A DNA stretch of 24,495 nt, from positions 1 through 24,495 of the forward strand of contig USNR01000023.1 of assembly GCA_900556135.1 (NCBI GenBank). Reading direction: 5' to 3'. Origin of the DNA: an uncultured Clostridium sp. Its GTDB lineage: Bacteria > Bacillota > Clostridia > TANB77 > CAG-508. Of this stretch, positions 16,742 to 24,124 are shown in pieces. The notes beneath the pieces were generated by a model. The model did not search any database and was not told the origin of the DNA. It was given only the letters and a program-made list of their open reading frames with translations. The stretch's first letter is position 1, and the number at the start of each line of letters is the position of its first letter. The translations under genes and the position numbers were made by a program.

Positions 16742-17470
16742 TTGTTTAAATTAAAATTGAAAATAAATAAAGCCAATATAACAATGTTCATTAGTATATT
16801 ACTGGTGTGTATAGTATTTGTTACAGTATTGATGATTCAATTTAAAACGGTAGAAGAGGTTAATGAAACAGATATTGAAAACATGAGAGAAGCAGAATTA
16901 AGAGAGCAACTATCTACATTAAAAAGTCAATACGAAGAAACAAACGAAAAGCTTGAAGAGGTTAACTCTAAAATAGCTGATTATAATTCAAAAATAGAAG
17001 CAAATGAAGAATCATCAGAATTATTAGATAATGAATTATTACAATCTAATATATTACTTGGAAATACAGAAGTTCAAGGAGAAGGCGTTGTAATTACATT
17101 AGCTGATACAGATGAGGCAACAGTAACTGCAAGTGATTTATTAGAACTTGTAAATGAACTAAGATATGCAGGAGCAGAAGCAATATCTATAAATGGAATA
17201 AGAGTTACATCTATGACAGATATAGTTGATATATCAGATAGATTTATATTGATAAAACCAAGACAGAGATTGTCATCACCATATGTTGTAAAAGCAATAG
17301 GAAATCAAACATATTTAGTAAGTACACTAAGTTTGAAAAATAGTGGTTTTATAGACTCTCATAGTAACTTGGGGCAGTCTGTAAAAGTTGAAAAGCAAAG
17401 AAATGTAACAATACCAAAGTACATGGAAAGCTTTGAGGTAAAATATATGAAGGAGGTAAATGAACAATGA
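16742..17470 (+). CDS. DUF881 family protein, second of a tandem pair
   Basis: Paralogue of the preceding gene. TTG 16742 has GAAAGGA 10 bases upstream. The 242 residues contain a membrane helix (about 12-31), a longer coiled coil (about 37-90, ELREQLSTLKSQYEE) and the DUF881 core: NTEVQGEGVVITLAD, LLELVNELRYAGAEAISING, RVTSMTDIV, SSPYVVKAIGN. The usual HEED-like loop of the first copy is shortened, as the segment between the two conserved blocks is about ten residues smaller. Its stop codon overlaps the sbp start (ATGA at 17467-17470), which indicates translational coupling. Confidence 0.85.
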   Translation: MFKLKLKINKANITMFISILLVCIVFVTVLMIQFKTVEEVNETDIENMREAELREQLSTLKSQYEETNEKLEEVNSKIADYNSKIEANEESSELLDNELLQSNILLGNTEVQGEGVVITLADTDEATVTASDLLELVNELRYAGAEAISINGIRVTSMTDIVDISDRFILIKPRQRLSSPYVVKAIGNQTYLVSTLSLKNSGFIDSHSNLGQSVKVEKQRNVTIPKYMESFEVKYMKEVNEQ

Positions 17471-17871
17471 TATTAATAGCAATTATAGCGGGCTGTTTAA
17501 TAGGAGCATCAATAGGAATTTTTGCACCAATGATATCATATACATATTCAGGATATTTAGCAATTGCAATTATAGCAGCGCTGGATTCCGTTTTTGGAGG
17601 AATTACATCAACATTAAAAAAGAATTTTGACCTTACAATATTTTTAACTGGATTTTTTGGTAATGCAATATTGGCTATTCTATTAACCATATTGGGAGAA
17701 AAGCTGAATGTTGACATATATTTAGCAGCGATTGTTGTTTTTGTAGGACGTATGTTCACAAATTTAGCAATTATAAGAAGATACTATGTTGATATATTAA
17801 TGAAGAAAATAGAAGAGAAAAATAAGGCAAAAAAAGTAGAAGAAAATAGTGAAAAAATTGTAGAAAAATAA
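17467..17871 (+). CDS. sbp: Small basic protein (DUF1290)
   Basis: Small polytopic membrane protein of unknown function conserved next to divIB and ftsA in Firmicutes. The 134 residues have three to four hydrophobic segments with the family core SYTYSGYLAIAIIAALDSVF, GGITSTLKKNFD, FFGNAILAILL and GDRMFxNLAxIRR-like VGRMFTNLAIIRR. A charged C-terminal tail of about 20 residues (EEKNKAKKVEENSEKIVEK) makes it slightly longer than usual. ATG 17467 overlaps the previous stop and has AAGGAGG at 17450-17456, 10 bases upstream. Confidence 0.9.
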   Translation: MILIAIIAGCLIGASIGIFAPMISYTYSGYLAIAIIAALDSVFGGITSTLKKNFDLTIFLTGFFGNAILAILLTILGEKLNVDIYLAAIVVFVGRMFTNLAIIRRYYVDILMKKIEEKNKAKKVEENSEKIVEK

Positions 17872-17929
17872 TATATAATAAATAATTTAATCACATAAAG
17901 AGGAAAAAGAAAATACTATTGCCACATTA

Positions 17930-17962
17930 TTACAAAAATATTACAAAAATGTGACAAAAGTA
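17930..17962. repeat. Three 11-bp phased repeats upstream of the ftsA promoter
   Basis: TTACAAAAATA (17930-17940), TTACAAAAATG (17941-17951) and TGACAAAAGTA (17952-17962) lie head to tail and run straight into the -35 element at 17963. CACATT (17923-17928) and AATGTG (17947-17952) also form an inverted pair. Confidence 0.7.
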
Positions 17963-17991
17963 TTGACTTTTTTTGTGAAATATAATATTCT
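17963..17991 (+). promoter_or_regulatory. Promoter of ftsA-ftsZ
   Basis: TTGACT (17963-17968), 17-base spacer, TATTCT (17986-17991); start near 17998, about 32 bases before the ftsA TTG. An alternative -10 (TATAAT, 17981-17986) would be badly spaced. Confidence 0.65.
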
Positions 17992-18029
17992 TAATTAAAA
18001 TTAAAAGCAATAAATTGGAGGAGTTAATT

Positions 18030-19256
18030 TTGGCTATCGGAGATATAATAGTTGGCATTGACATTGGATCTTCTAAAGTTAGCTTGGTTGTAGGAAAAGT
18101 CAATAATTTCAATCAGATTGAATTGATTCATTCTTCAGACCAAAAGTGTAGCGGAATAAAAAAAAGCAAAATAATAGATGAAGATGAAATTGCCAGAGCC
18201 ATTACAGAAACAATAGAAGAAACAGAAAAAGAAGTAGACATGAGAATAAACTCTGCTTATCTAACAATACCAGGAAAGTACGTAACAATCGTACAAAATA
18301 GTGTAAAAAAAGAAATAAAAGATAAATATGCAGGAGTGTCGATGAAAGACGTATCTTCAGCACTTATGCAAGTAAAAGATATAGACATACCAGATGGAAG
18401 AACAATAATTGATATAGTTACAGACAAATTTATTTTAGATGATGGAAGACGTGTAGATGACCCAGTTGGAAATCTAGTATCTTCATTCACAATAAATGCT
18501 CAGGTTATTTTAGGCGATAGAGATTATATAAAACAGATTTCTAATATTTGCAAAAAAGCAGATTTAGACATTGATGGAATAATTCCGATAACATTAGCCG
18601 AAAGAAACTTAATTTTAGATACAAACGAGCTAAACGACAATGTTATGATTGTTGATATAGGATCAGGAAATACTGAGATAGGTGTATTTGAGGGGGGAGC
18701 CTTTGAGTACACAAATACTATTCCTCTTGGAGGAGAAAACATTACCAGAGATATACAAATGGTATTAAACATTTCGATGGAAGAAGCGGAAAGATTAAAA
18801 AGACAATATGGTTTAGCAATGAAATCATATATTGACAATGACAACGAAATAGTGTTAAATACTTGTGAAGATTCAAAAAATAAAGTAATAAAAAGTTCTG
18901 AATTAATAGAAATTATAGAAGCAAGAATAGAAGAAATATTTACATTAATTAATAAAGACATAACAAATCAATGTATAAAATCTAGAATAAATAATGTTAT
19001 TTTAACAGGTCAGGGTATAACTAACATAAATAAAAGTGATGTGGCTGGAAAGGTAATTTTAAATATACCAGTAAAATATGCAACAGGAAGACTAATAAGC
19101 ACTATAAAAGAATCACAAAGAACAGCATATGCACTAGTTAGATACATAGCAGCAAGACCATTTGCAAAAAACGTATCAAGTAGCATAGATTCTAATTCAG
19201 AAGAAAATATATTTAAGAAAATACTAGAGAGAATAAAAGAGTTTTTTTATTCGTAA
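18030..19256 (+). CDS. ftsA: Cell division protein FtsA
   Basis: Actin-like ATPase that tethers FtsZ filaments to the membrane and recruits later divisome proteins. The start is TTG 18030, 6 bases after GGAGGAG (18017-18023); TTG 18015 would overlap that site. The 408 residues show the phosphate-1 loop VGIDIGSSKVSLVVG, the SHS2/1C insertion (about 80-165), phosphate-2 MIVDIGSGNTEIGVF, the adenosine motif VILTGQGITNI, and a C-terminal amphipathic helix (IFKKILERIKEFF) for membrane binding. It starts its own transcript and precedes ftsZ by 46 bases. Confidence 0.95.
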   Translation: MAIGDIIVGIDIGSSKVSLVVGKVNNFNQIELIHSSDQKCSGIKKSKIIDEDEIARAITETIEETEKEVDMRINSAYLTIPGKYVTIVQNSVKKEIKDKYAGVSMKDVSSALMQVKDIDIPDGRTIIDIVTDKFILDDGRRVDDPVGNLVSSFTINAQVILGDRDYIKQISNICKKADLDIDGIIPITLAERNLILDTNELNDNVMIVDIGSGNTEIGVFEGGAFEYTNTIPLGGENITRDIQMVLNISMEEAERLKRQYGLAMKSYIDNDNEIVLNTCEDSKNKVIKSSELIEIIEARIEEIFTLINKDITNQCIKSRINNVILTGQGITNINKSDVAGKVILNIPVKYATGRLISTIKESQRTAYALVRYIAARPFAKNVSSSIDSNSEENIFKKILERIKEFFYS

Positions 19257-19302
19257 TTAATAAGGATGATAAATAGAATTAAAAATAGGGAGGAATAACT
19301 TT

Positions 19303-20406
19303 ATGATTATGGACGGAGCAGATGAAAATACAATGATGGATGGAACAGCAACAATAAAAGTAATAGGAGTTGGAGGAGCAGGAACTAATGCTGTAAATAG
19401 AATGGTTGACTCTGGAATTAGAGGAGTAGACTTTATTGCTGTTAATACAGATAGACAAGCTTTACTTCTATCAAAAGCTGCATCAAAAATTCAAATAGGT
19501 GAAAAAATTACAAGAGGACTAGGAGCAGGAGCTAACCCAGATATAGGAGCTCAAGCAGCAGAAGAAAGCAAAGCAGAAATAGCAGAAGCTTTAAGAGGAG
19601 CTGACATGGTATTTGTTACAGCCGGAATGGGTGGCGGAACAGGTACAGGTGCAGCGCCAATAGTTGCAGCAGCAGCTAAAGAAATGGGAATACTAACTAT
19701 AGGTGTTGTAACAAAACCATTTACATTTGAAGGAAAGAAACGTTTAACACAAGCCGACAGAGGAATCGAAAGCTTAAAAGGAAAAGTTGATACATTAGTT
19801 GTTATACCTAACGACAAATTATTACAAATAATAGATAGAAAAACATCTATAGTAGAAGCTTTCAAAATGGCTGATGATGTATTAAGACAAGGTGTACAAG
19901 GTATATCAGACTTAATTGCAATACCAGGTCTTGTAAACTTAGACTTTGCCGATGTAAAGACAATAATGTTGAATACAGGAATGGCTCATATGGGTATTGG
20001 TAGAGCATCAGGAGAAAATAGAGCAGAAGATGCTGCAAAACAAGCTATTCAAAGTCCATTACTAGAAACATCAATAGAAGGTGCAAGAGGAGTTATTATA
20101 AATATTACTGGTGGAGCAAACTTAGGATTGCACGAAGTAAACACAGCAGCAGAGTTAGTACAAAGAAGTGTTGATCCAGAAGCTAACATTATATTTGGTG
20201 CTGTAATAGATGAAAGTTTAGATGAAGACATAGTTATAACAGTTATTGCAACAGGATTTGAAAAAGAAGGAAATGTTACTCCAACAATAGGAGATATAAC
20301 AAGCAAAGCATGGAACTCTAAACAAACAACAAACGTTTCAGATAGCGTAACTTCTTCAAGCGATTTAGACATACCAACATTTTTAAGAAATAATAAGAGA
20401 AAATAA
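19303..20406 (+). CDS. ftsZ: Cell division protein FtsZ
   Basis: Tubulin-like GTPase forming the Z ring. The 367 residues begin with a short lead ([14 protein letters not shown]) before the core [13 protein letters not shown]. The tubulin signature GGGTGTG lies at 110-116, and the T7 catalytic loop is [12 protein letters not shown] short linker ends in the conserved C-terminal peptide [14 protein letters not shown], which binds FtsA. GGGAGG lies 9 bases before ATG 19303. The linker of about 30 residues is short. A terminator at 20511 ends the transcript. Confidence 0.98.
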   Translation: MIMDGADENTMMDGTATIKVIGVGGAGTNAVNRMVDSGIRGVDFIAVNTDRQALLLSKAASKIQIGEKITRGLGAGANPDIGAQAAEESKAEIAEALRGADMVFVTAGMGGGTGTGAAPIVAAAAKEMGILTIGVVTKPFTFEGKKRLTQADRGIESLKGKVDTLVVIPNDKLLQIIDRKTSIVEAFKMADDVLRQGVQGISDLIAIPGLVNLDFADVKTIMLNTGMAHMGIGRASGENRAEDAAKQAIQSPLLETSIEGARGVIINITGGANLGLHEVNTAAELVQRSVDPEANIIFGAVIDESLDEDIVITVIATGFEKEGNVTPTIGDITSKAWNSKQTTNVSDSVTSSSDLDIPTFLRNNKRK

Positions 20407-20510
20407 TAAAAAATATACAATAAAAAAGTATAAAATTATATTAAATATTACTAACAATATATGGATAATATGTTGAAAAAGATAGTAATAAAAACAAAAA
20501 ATATGTATTT

Positions 20511-20550
20511 AAAAAGAAATAATCACAAATTGTAGATTATTTCTTTTTTT
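20511..20550 (+). terminator. Intrinsic terminator after ftsZ
   Basis: AAAAAGAAATAATC (20511-20524) pairs over 14 bp with GATTATTTCTTTTT (20535-20548), with a 10-base loop and further T. It separates ftsA-ftsZ from spoIIGA. Confidence 0.85.
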
Positions 20551-20562
20551 CTTGCCTAAAAA

Positions 20563-20595
20563 ATGACAATCTTTTGAAAGACAACATAGTATAAT
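20563..20595 (+). promoter_or_regulatory. Atypical promoter of spoIIGA with wide spacer
   Basis: ATGACA (20563-20568), 21 bases, consensus TATAAT (20590-20595). The Bacillus spoIIG promoter is a sigma-A promoter with an over-long (22-bp) spacer activated by Spo0A. Two GACAA repeats (20565-20569, 20580-20584) give TTGTC on the other strand, half of the Spo0A box TGTCGAA. TATAAT ends six bases before the ATG. Confidence 0.5.
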
Positions 20596-20601
20596 TAGTT
20601 C

Positions 20602-21490
20602 ATGAAAATTTATTTAGATATAATCTTGTTCGAAAATTTATGTATGAATTATATTATTTTATTTGCAACAGGAATTGTCATGAAAAGGAACATTAAGCAT
20701 ACCAGAATTATAATTGCAAGCTTAATAGGTAGCGTTTATGCAATCATTATATATTTGAACATAACTAAAATTGCTTCAAATATAATAATGAAAATTATTC
20801 TATCAATAATAATGGTATGGCTATCATTTGCAGAACCGAAATGCAAAATGTTATTAAAGGATGTTTTGATGTTCTACTTAATATCTTTTGTTTTTGGAGG
20901 ATGCTCATTTGCATTGATTTATTTTATAAGTCCAGAAAATGTAAAGATAAACAATGGAGTGCTAGTCCGGATTATATCCAATAAAAGTAACGTTACTTGC
21001 AGGAGTGGTAGCTTTTATAATAATACAAATAGCTTTTAGAATAACCAAGAATAAACTGTCGGCTACAGATATGATGTGCATTGTGGAGGTAGAAATTAAT
21101 AATAAGAAAAAAAGAATAAAAACTTTAGTTGATTCAGGAAATATGCTAAAAGATCCAATAAATGGTTATCCGGTTATAGTGGTTGAAGAAAATGCAATAG
21201 AAGATATATTACCAAAAGATTTGATAAAAGCAGTAAAAGCAATTCAGGGAGGTGAAACGAGTGGATTAGAAAATGAATTTATATCTAAAATAAGACTAAT
21301 ACCATTTGCATCGTTAGGAAAACAAAATGGAATGTTAGTGGGAATTAAAGTTGAAAAAATTAAAATAATATTCAAAGAGAAAGAAGAATATATAAATAAT
21401 GTAATTGTAGGATTATATAATAGTAAGATGACAAAAGAAAATAGCTACAATGGATTAGTTGGATTAGATTTATTAAATGTTAATGATTAA
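20602..21490 (+). CDS. spoIIGA: SpoIIGA, pro-sigma-E processing protease, joined by +1 frameshift at CGGA
   Basis: Mother-cell septal membrane aspartic protease that removes the pro-sequence of sigma-E. ATG 20602 gives the family N-terminus MKIYLDIILFENLCMNYIIL and several membrane helices. After 122 codons the frame meets CGG (20968) and would stop at 21039. Shifting +1 at CGGA reads GLYPIKVTLLAGVVAFIIIQ, the last membrane helix, then the protease domain. The catalytic Asp177 in VDSGNMLKDP matches D183 of Bacillus SpoIIGA. The joined product is 295 residues (309 in Bacillus). The downstream part has no ribosome binding site of its own. The upstream part also lacks one: the predicted transcript starts at the ATG. 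It is 45 bases before sigE, the usual partner. Confidence 0.85.
20968..20971 (+). other. CGGA frameshift site in spoIIGA
   Basis: Incoming frame: GTG CTA GTC CGG ATT ATA. Restored frame: GTC, skip C, GGA TTA TAT CCA ATA. The codon before is GTC (Val). The zero-frame stop is at 21037-21039. Confidence 0.7.
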
Positions 21491-21535
21491 AAATCAAGAC
21501 AGAGATATTTTATTGTAGGAAAGGATATTATTAAT

Positions 21536-22268
21536 ATGAATGTTTTACAAATGTTAAAAGATAGTATAAACACTATTTATGCAAGATACATAAAAAATGA
21601 AGAAATTGAAAATATGCCGATATTTTATATAGCAGGAAGCCAAACTCTTCCACCTCCTTTATCACCAGAAGAAGAAAAAGCTGAACTAGAAAAATTATCA
21701 GCAGGAGATGAAAGCGTTAGGCAAACGTTAGTAGAAAGAAATTTAAGATTAGTAGTATATATAGCTAAAAAGTTTGAAAATACAGGTGTTGGAATAGAAG
21801 ACCTTATATCAATAGGAACAATTGGCTTAATGAAAGCTATTAATACATATGACACAAGTAAAAATATAAAACTTGCAACATATTCATCCAGATGCATTGA
21901 AAATGAAATACTCATGTATCTTAGAAGAAGTAATAAAATAAAAGGAGAAATATCAATAGATGAACCTTTGAATCAGGACGGTGATGGAAATGAATTGCTT
22001 CTATCAGATATACTTGGAACAGATCCAGATACTACGTCAAGAAGATTAGAAGATGAAGTTGATAAAACATTATTAAGAGCCTCGATAAAAAAATTAAATA
22101 CAAGAGAAAGAAATATTATGGAGATGAGATTTGGATTCATAACTGGCAAAGAAAAAACTCAAAAGGAAGTTGCTGATATGTTGCGGAATTTCCCAAAGCT
22201 ATATATCAAGACTAGAAAAGAAAATAATCAATAAGATGAAAAAAGATATAATGAGCAAAACTGGTTAA
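21536..22268 (+). CDS. sigE: Sporulation sigma factor SigE, joined by +1 frameshift at CGGA
   Basis: Early mother-cell sigma factor, made as an inactive precursor. ATG 21536 follows AAAGGA. The pro-sequence and junction (about 1-30, then [19 protein letters not shown]) are typical. Region 2 ([38 protein letters not shown]) and region 4.1 ([13 protein letters not shown]) are intact. In region 4.2 the frame reaches CGG (22184) and would end in 16 unrelated residues at 22234. Shifting +1 reads [20 protein letters not shown] to TAA 22266, restoring the recognition helix. The joined product is 243 residues (239 in Bacillus). The residue read at the shift, Gly217, is the glycine of the helix-turn-helix turn. 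Without the shift the protein cannot recognise a -35 element. Confidence 0.9.
22184..22187 (+). other. CGGA frameshift site in sigE
   Basis: Incoming frame: GAT ATG TTG CGG AAT TTC. Restored frame: TTG, skip C, GGA ATT TCC CAA AGC. The codon before is TTG (Leu). Family alignment demands Gly-Ile-Ser-Gln here, so the restored frame is unambiguous. Confidence 0.8.
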
Positions 22269-22271
22269 AAT

Positions 22272-22300
22272 GTATAAAAATATCTTCTTTGGAAATAATT
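22272..22300 (+). promoter_or_regulatory. Possible forespore (sigma-F/G) promoter of sigG
   Basis: GTATA (22272-22276), 14 bases, GGAAATAATT (22291-22300) fits the sigma-F style GYATA and GGNRANANT pattern, with a spacer about one base short. Bacillus sigG is transcribed by sigma-F and sigma-G. Tentative. Confidence 0.35.
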
Positions 22301-22327
22301 AAAATAAGAATTATATTCCAAAGGAGG
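22289..22327 (+). promoter_or_regulatory. Hairpin abutting the sigG ribosome binding site
   Basis: TTGGAAATAATT (22289-22300) pairs with AATTATATTCCAA (22309-22321) with one bulged T and an 8-base loop. The stem ends on the first base of AAGGAGG (22321-22327), and the start codon is the weak TTG at 22336. Confidence 0.55.
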
Positions 22328-22335
22328 TTTTTTGA

Positions 22336-23109
22336 TTGATAAATAAGGTAGAGATATGTGGCGTTAATACTGCAAAATTACCTGTACTATCAAATCGAGA
22401 AAAAGAAGAACTGTTAAAAAGAATAAAAAATGGAGATCAAGAAGCAAGAGATGAATTTGTAAATGGAAATTTAAGATTAGTGCTAAGCGTTATAAGAAGG
22501 TTTTATGGCAGAGGAGAAAATTTAGATGACCTATTTCAAGTAGGGTGCATTGGATTGATAAAAGCGATGAATAATTTCGACCCAACACAAAATGTTCAGT
22601 TTAGCACATATGCAGTACCAATGATAGTTGGAGAAATAAGAAGATATTTAAGAGATAACAATAGCATAAGAGTTAGCAGATCAATACGAGATTTAGCTTA
22701 TAAGGTGCTGGCGATAAAAGAAAAAAGTATGAAAGAAAAATTAAAAGAGCCAACAATAGACGAAATTGCAAAAGAACTTGATGTTGACAAAGAGGAAATA
22801 GCCTTCTGCCTAGATGCTATCCAAGAACCAGTATCATTGCAAGAACCTGTATATGGAGATGATACGGAAAATATATTTGTGATGGATCAAATAAGTGATA
22901 AGAAAAACAGTGATGAATTATGGGCTGAAAAGATAACAATAAATGAAGCAATGAAAAGACTAAATGAAAAAGAAAAGAATATTATGAATAAGAGATTTTA
23001 CGAGGGCAGAACCCAAATGGAGGTAGCAAACGAAATAGGAATTTCACAAGCCCAAGTCTCTAGATTGGAAAAAAATGCAATAAATCACATTAAAAGGATG
23101 TATAGATGA
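22336..23109 (+). CDS. sigG: Sporulation sigma factor SigG
   Basis: Late forespore sigma factor. TTG 22336 lies 8 bases after AAGGAGG. The 257 residues open with the SigG-type lead KVEICGVNTAKLPVLSN, which carries the contact for anti-sigma factors. Region 2 (NLDDLFQVGCIGLIKAMNNFD, FSTYAVPMIVGEIRRYLRD), region 3 (TIDEIAKELDVDKEEI) and region 4.2 (RTQMEVANEIGISQAQVSRL) are complete and in one frame, unlike neighbouring sigE. Here the equivalent glycine is reached through ATA GGA, with no C before GGA. It follows sigE by 67 bases, the conserved order. Confidence 0.96.
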   Translation: MINKVEICGVNTAKLPVLSNREKEELLKRIKNGDQEARDEFVNGNLRLVLSVIRRFYGRGENLDDLFQVGCIGLIKAMNNFDPTQNVQFSTYAVPMIVGEIRRYLRDNNSIRVSRSIRDLAYKVLAIKEKSMKEKLKEPTIDEIAKELDVDKEEIAFCLDAIQEPVSLQEPVYGDDTENIFVMDQISDKKNSDELWAEKITINEAMKRLNEKEKNIMNKRFYEGRTQMEVANEIGISQAQVSRLEKNAINHIKRMYR

Positions 23110-23121
23110 ATCTATGCATCC
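23096..23121 (+). terminator. Hairpin over the sigG stop codon, possible terminator
   Basis: GGATGTATAGAT (23096-23107) pairs with ATCTATGCATCC (23110-23121) with one G-U pair. Only a weak T run (CCTTTATAT) follows. The stop codon TGA (23107-23109) sits at the loop. Confidence 0.5.
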
Positions 23122-23258
23122 TGCCTTTATATATGGGAGCAAAACACTCAAGCTTGATTAAAACGATGGTATTTTTATGTAAAACACAATAAAAACGCAT
23201 AAAAAAAATAAGAAAGAATATATATTAATAGTAGTAAATAAAAAAGGAAGGGAATTTT

Positions 23259-23504
23259 ATGGGAGAAAAAGGATTGGATTTTAGACATAAAGAGGTAATA
23301 AACATAAAGAATGCCAAAAGACTAGGATATGTTCAAGATGTATGTGCTGACTTATCAACAGGAGCGATAACAAGCATAATTGTTCCGGGAGAGAAGAAAA
23401 TAAAAGCAATGTTTTCTAATTGTAATGATATAGTTATTCCATGGCAGAAAATTACGAGCATTGGAGAAGATATTATACTGGTAGATATTGATGAACAGGA
23501 GTAA
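23259..23504 (+). CDS. YlmC/YmxH family PRC-barrel sporulation protein
   Basis: Small protein of unknown biochemical role, conserved after sigE-sigG in spore formers. The 81 residues form a single PRC-barrel-like domain: FRHKEVINIKNAKRLGYVQD, DLSTGAITSIIVPG, IPWQKITSIGEDIILVD. This matches the YlmC/YmxH pattern in length and order. ATG 23259 follows AAAGGAAGGG. Upstream GCATA (23197-23201), 15 bases, and AATATAT (23217-23223) faintly resemble a sigma-G promoter, which I hold only weakly. It is the last protein gene before the rRNA operon. Confidence 0.88.
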   Translation: MGEKGLDFRHKEVINIKNAKRLGYVQDVCADLSTGAITSIIVPGEKKIKAMFSNCNDIVIPWQKITSIGEDIILVDIDEQE

Positions 23505-23573
23505 AAATATGGCATTAAAACAAACGAGAATGTACGATATAAAAAAATAAACGAAAAAAGTCGAAAAAAAGTA

Positions 23574-23602
23574 TTGACATGTTTTAATCAATATGGTATT
23601 AT
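23574..23602 (+). promoter_or_regulatory. rRNA operon promoter P1
   Basis: TTGACA (23574-23579), 17 bases, TATTAT (23597-23602); start near 23609, about 515 bases before 16S. Confidence 0.8.
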
Positions 23603-23759
23603 AAGAATGTACACGAACACAGGGGAAAATAAAATATATTTTTTAATATAAATTAGTAAGAAAAAAGCGATGAAAAATATGAGAACATTATAAATTACTA
23701 GTTTATTATTTTGCCCTTAAAAGGTATTTAAAAAATATAGAATATTTTTTAAAAAACTA

Positions 23760-23788
23760 TTGACACAAACTTGCAAACGTGATACAAT
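23760..23788 (+). promoter_or_regulatory. rRNA operon promoter P2
   Basis: TTGACA (23760-23765), 17 bases, TACAAT (23783-23788); start near 23795. Two tandem promoters with perfect -35 elements are typical of Firmicutes rrn operons. Confidence 0.85.
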
Positions 23789-23794
23789 AACAAA

Positions 23795-24124
23795 CGTTCC
23801 ACAAAGAACAAAAAAGTGAGGACGAAAAGCACATTGAAAAGTAAATAACAAACCTTTGAAAAAAAGACCAATAGCGGTAGTTATTTGTACTACCATAAAA
23901 AACAAATAAATGAGCTTAAAACTCAAATCATGATTTTAAAATTGTGCAAACAATTTGAGATAAAAGTGATTTAAGAAAAGAAATTTATTGAATCACAAAT
24001 AAGCAAAGTTATAACCGAGTTATACAAGGCGAATGAGAAAAAGCGAAAGAGATTATACTTGATGTATATCGAAAGAGCTTTTTTGAAATTCAACGCAGTA
24101 AAACGAAGGTTAGAACTGTGCGAA
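23795..24124 (+). other. rRNA leader with hairpins and a boxA-like stretch
   Basis: No protein or tRNA gene is seen between ylmC and 16S. The leader holds small stems: GGTAGT/ACTACC (23876-23894), CTCAAAT/ATTTGAG (23922-23959) and GTGATT/AATCAC (23966-23996). GAGCTTTTTTGAAATT near 24077 resembles the boxA antitermination element (GCTCTTTGAAAACT in Bacillus). The 16S processing stem cannot be confirmed because its 3' half lies beyond the window. Confidence 0.55.

Noticed and set aside
20602..21039. Two separate genes within spoIIGA
   Set aside because: The second half starts in the middle of a membrane helix with no ribosome binding site, and both halves match consecutive parts of one protein family.
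12781..22187. The three frameshifts as ordinary sequencing errors or decay
   Set aside because: Kept as an alternative, but errors usually fall in homopolymers; here two of the three sites have no repeated base at the shift point, and all share CGGA while CGG is absent elsewhere in frame.
23717..23926. 69-codon minus-strand frame over rrn promoter P2
   Set aside because: It overlaps a strong promoter and leader, lacks a ribosome binding site and resembles no known protein.
23505..24124. tRNA genes or a CRISPR array before the rRNA operon
   Set aside because: No T-loop (GGTTCRA) context with paired acceptor arms and no regularly spaced repeats were found.
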